This document shows positions 63,946 to 64,000 of a stretch of DNA of 64,000 nucleotides, in pieces (positions within the stretch are counted from its first letter, which is position 1; each line of letters starts with the position of its first letter). The translations under genes were made by a program, and so were the position numbers. The notes under the pieces are model-generated. The model ran no database searches. It worked only from the letters and a program-made list of their open reading frames with translations, and was not told where the DNA came from. The stretch lies in the NCBI RefSeq assembly GCF_018607995.1, contig NZ_JABBAL010000023.1:346513-410512 (forward strand), written 5' to 3'. Source of the DNA: Planktotalea sp. (GTDB taxonomy: Bacteria > Pseudomonadota > Alphaproteobacteria > Rhodobacterales > Rhodobacteraceae).

Positions 63946-64000
63946 GAGAGGTTGGCGCGGGCGAGTGCCTCGCCAACCTGGTCAGATCCGGAAGGAAGCA
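63946..64000 (+). ncRNA. ffs: Signal recognition particle RNA (4.5S), 5' part, cut by window edge
   Basis: The final 21 bases, GGTCAGATCCGGAAGGAAGCA minus the last letters, carry the universal SRP RNA domain IV core (GGTCAGRTCCGGAAGGAAGCA) that binds Ffh. Upstream the GGTTGGCG (63950-63957) and CGCCAACC (63971-63978) segments pair to form the hairpin arm. The 3' half lies beyond the window. Confidence 0.92.

Noticed and set aside
1..64000. CRISPR array, prophage or insertion sequence
   Set aside because: No regular direct repeats, integrase, transposase or phage structural genes were found on either strand.

Overview
The window reads as a chromosomal segment of a marine alphaproteobacterium of the Rhodobacteraceae (Roseobacter group). 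This is inferred from gene content and remembered family phylogeny, not from a search. Supporting signs are a poly-3-hydroxybutyrate/ethylmalonyl-CoA style acyl-CoA metabolism (phaA, phaB, a methylsuccinyl-CoA dehydrogenase-like gene), short-form HisG with HisZ, a B12-dependent ribonucleotide reductase, a membrane-anchored cytochrome c, and several families common in alphaproteobacteria (DUF1489, DUF2125, DUF2948, DUF4170, UPF0262). No prophage, integrative element, insertion sequence or CRISPR array is visible. Most of the window is dense housekeeping sequence.

Layout. 0-10 kb: the tail of an EAL-domain gene, phaA-phaB, a small HTH-like protein, tdk, a minus-strand block (2-hydroxyacid dehydrogenase, csaA-like, proC, ybjN-like, ubiK-like), then the tightly overlapping lgt-midA-pgeF operon. 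10-25 kb: a Hint-domain gene broken by a stop codon, an Lrp-type regulator, trxB, a large sulfate-activation enzyme with an unexpected N-terminal DNA-binding domain, nrdJ, hisG-hisZ-hisS, slyX, a lipoprotein gene with a 3' frameshift and a YbbA/YbbP-like ABC exporter. 25-39 kb: tauE-like, mcd-like dehydrogenase, a TetR/membrane-protein divergent pair, hisD-UPF0262-phosphatase, DUF2948, murA, tRNA-Thr, an EamA transporter, an AT-rich stretch ending in a truncated fliL-like fragment, and an SDR/enoyl-CoA hydratase pair. 39-49 kb: pmbA, cysQ-like, DUF4170, waaA and lpxK (LPS core and lipid A), an FAD-linked oxidase, hemC, ccoS, a broken ccoI joined head to head with a fliP fragment, and hemF. 49-64 kb: an SDR, an rsmC-like methyltransferase, clpS, a D,D-carboxypeptidase with a SPOR-like end, a broken LysR gene, the yejABEF peptide importer, a cytochrome c, pheA, a broken SRPBCC gene, nudC and the 5' half of the SRP RNA gene.

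Two themes stand out. First, a bifunctional ATP sulfurylase/APS kinase carries an in-frame winged-helix domain resembling EPS-associated MarR regulators. An inverted repeat lies just upstream of its start, and an internal ribosome binding site and start codon lie where the enzyme normally begins. This looks like a regulator and its target fused into one gene, and it is the best candidate here for an undescribed arrangement. Second, at least eight genes are visibly decaying by stop codons, frameshifts or truncation (Hint protein, two SRPBCC proteins, a DUF1772-like protein, ccoI, a LysR regulator, fliL-like and fliP fragments), with a ninth frameshifted near its end. They sit among intact housekeeping genes, which suggests ongoing loss of accessory functions, including flagellar genes and possibly cbb3 oxidase assembly, although some single-base lesions could be sequencing errors.
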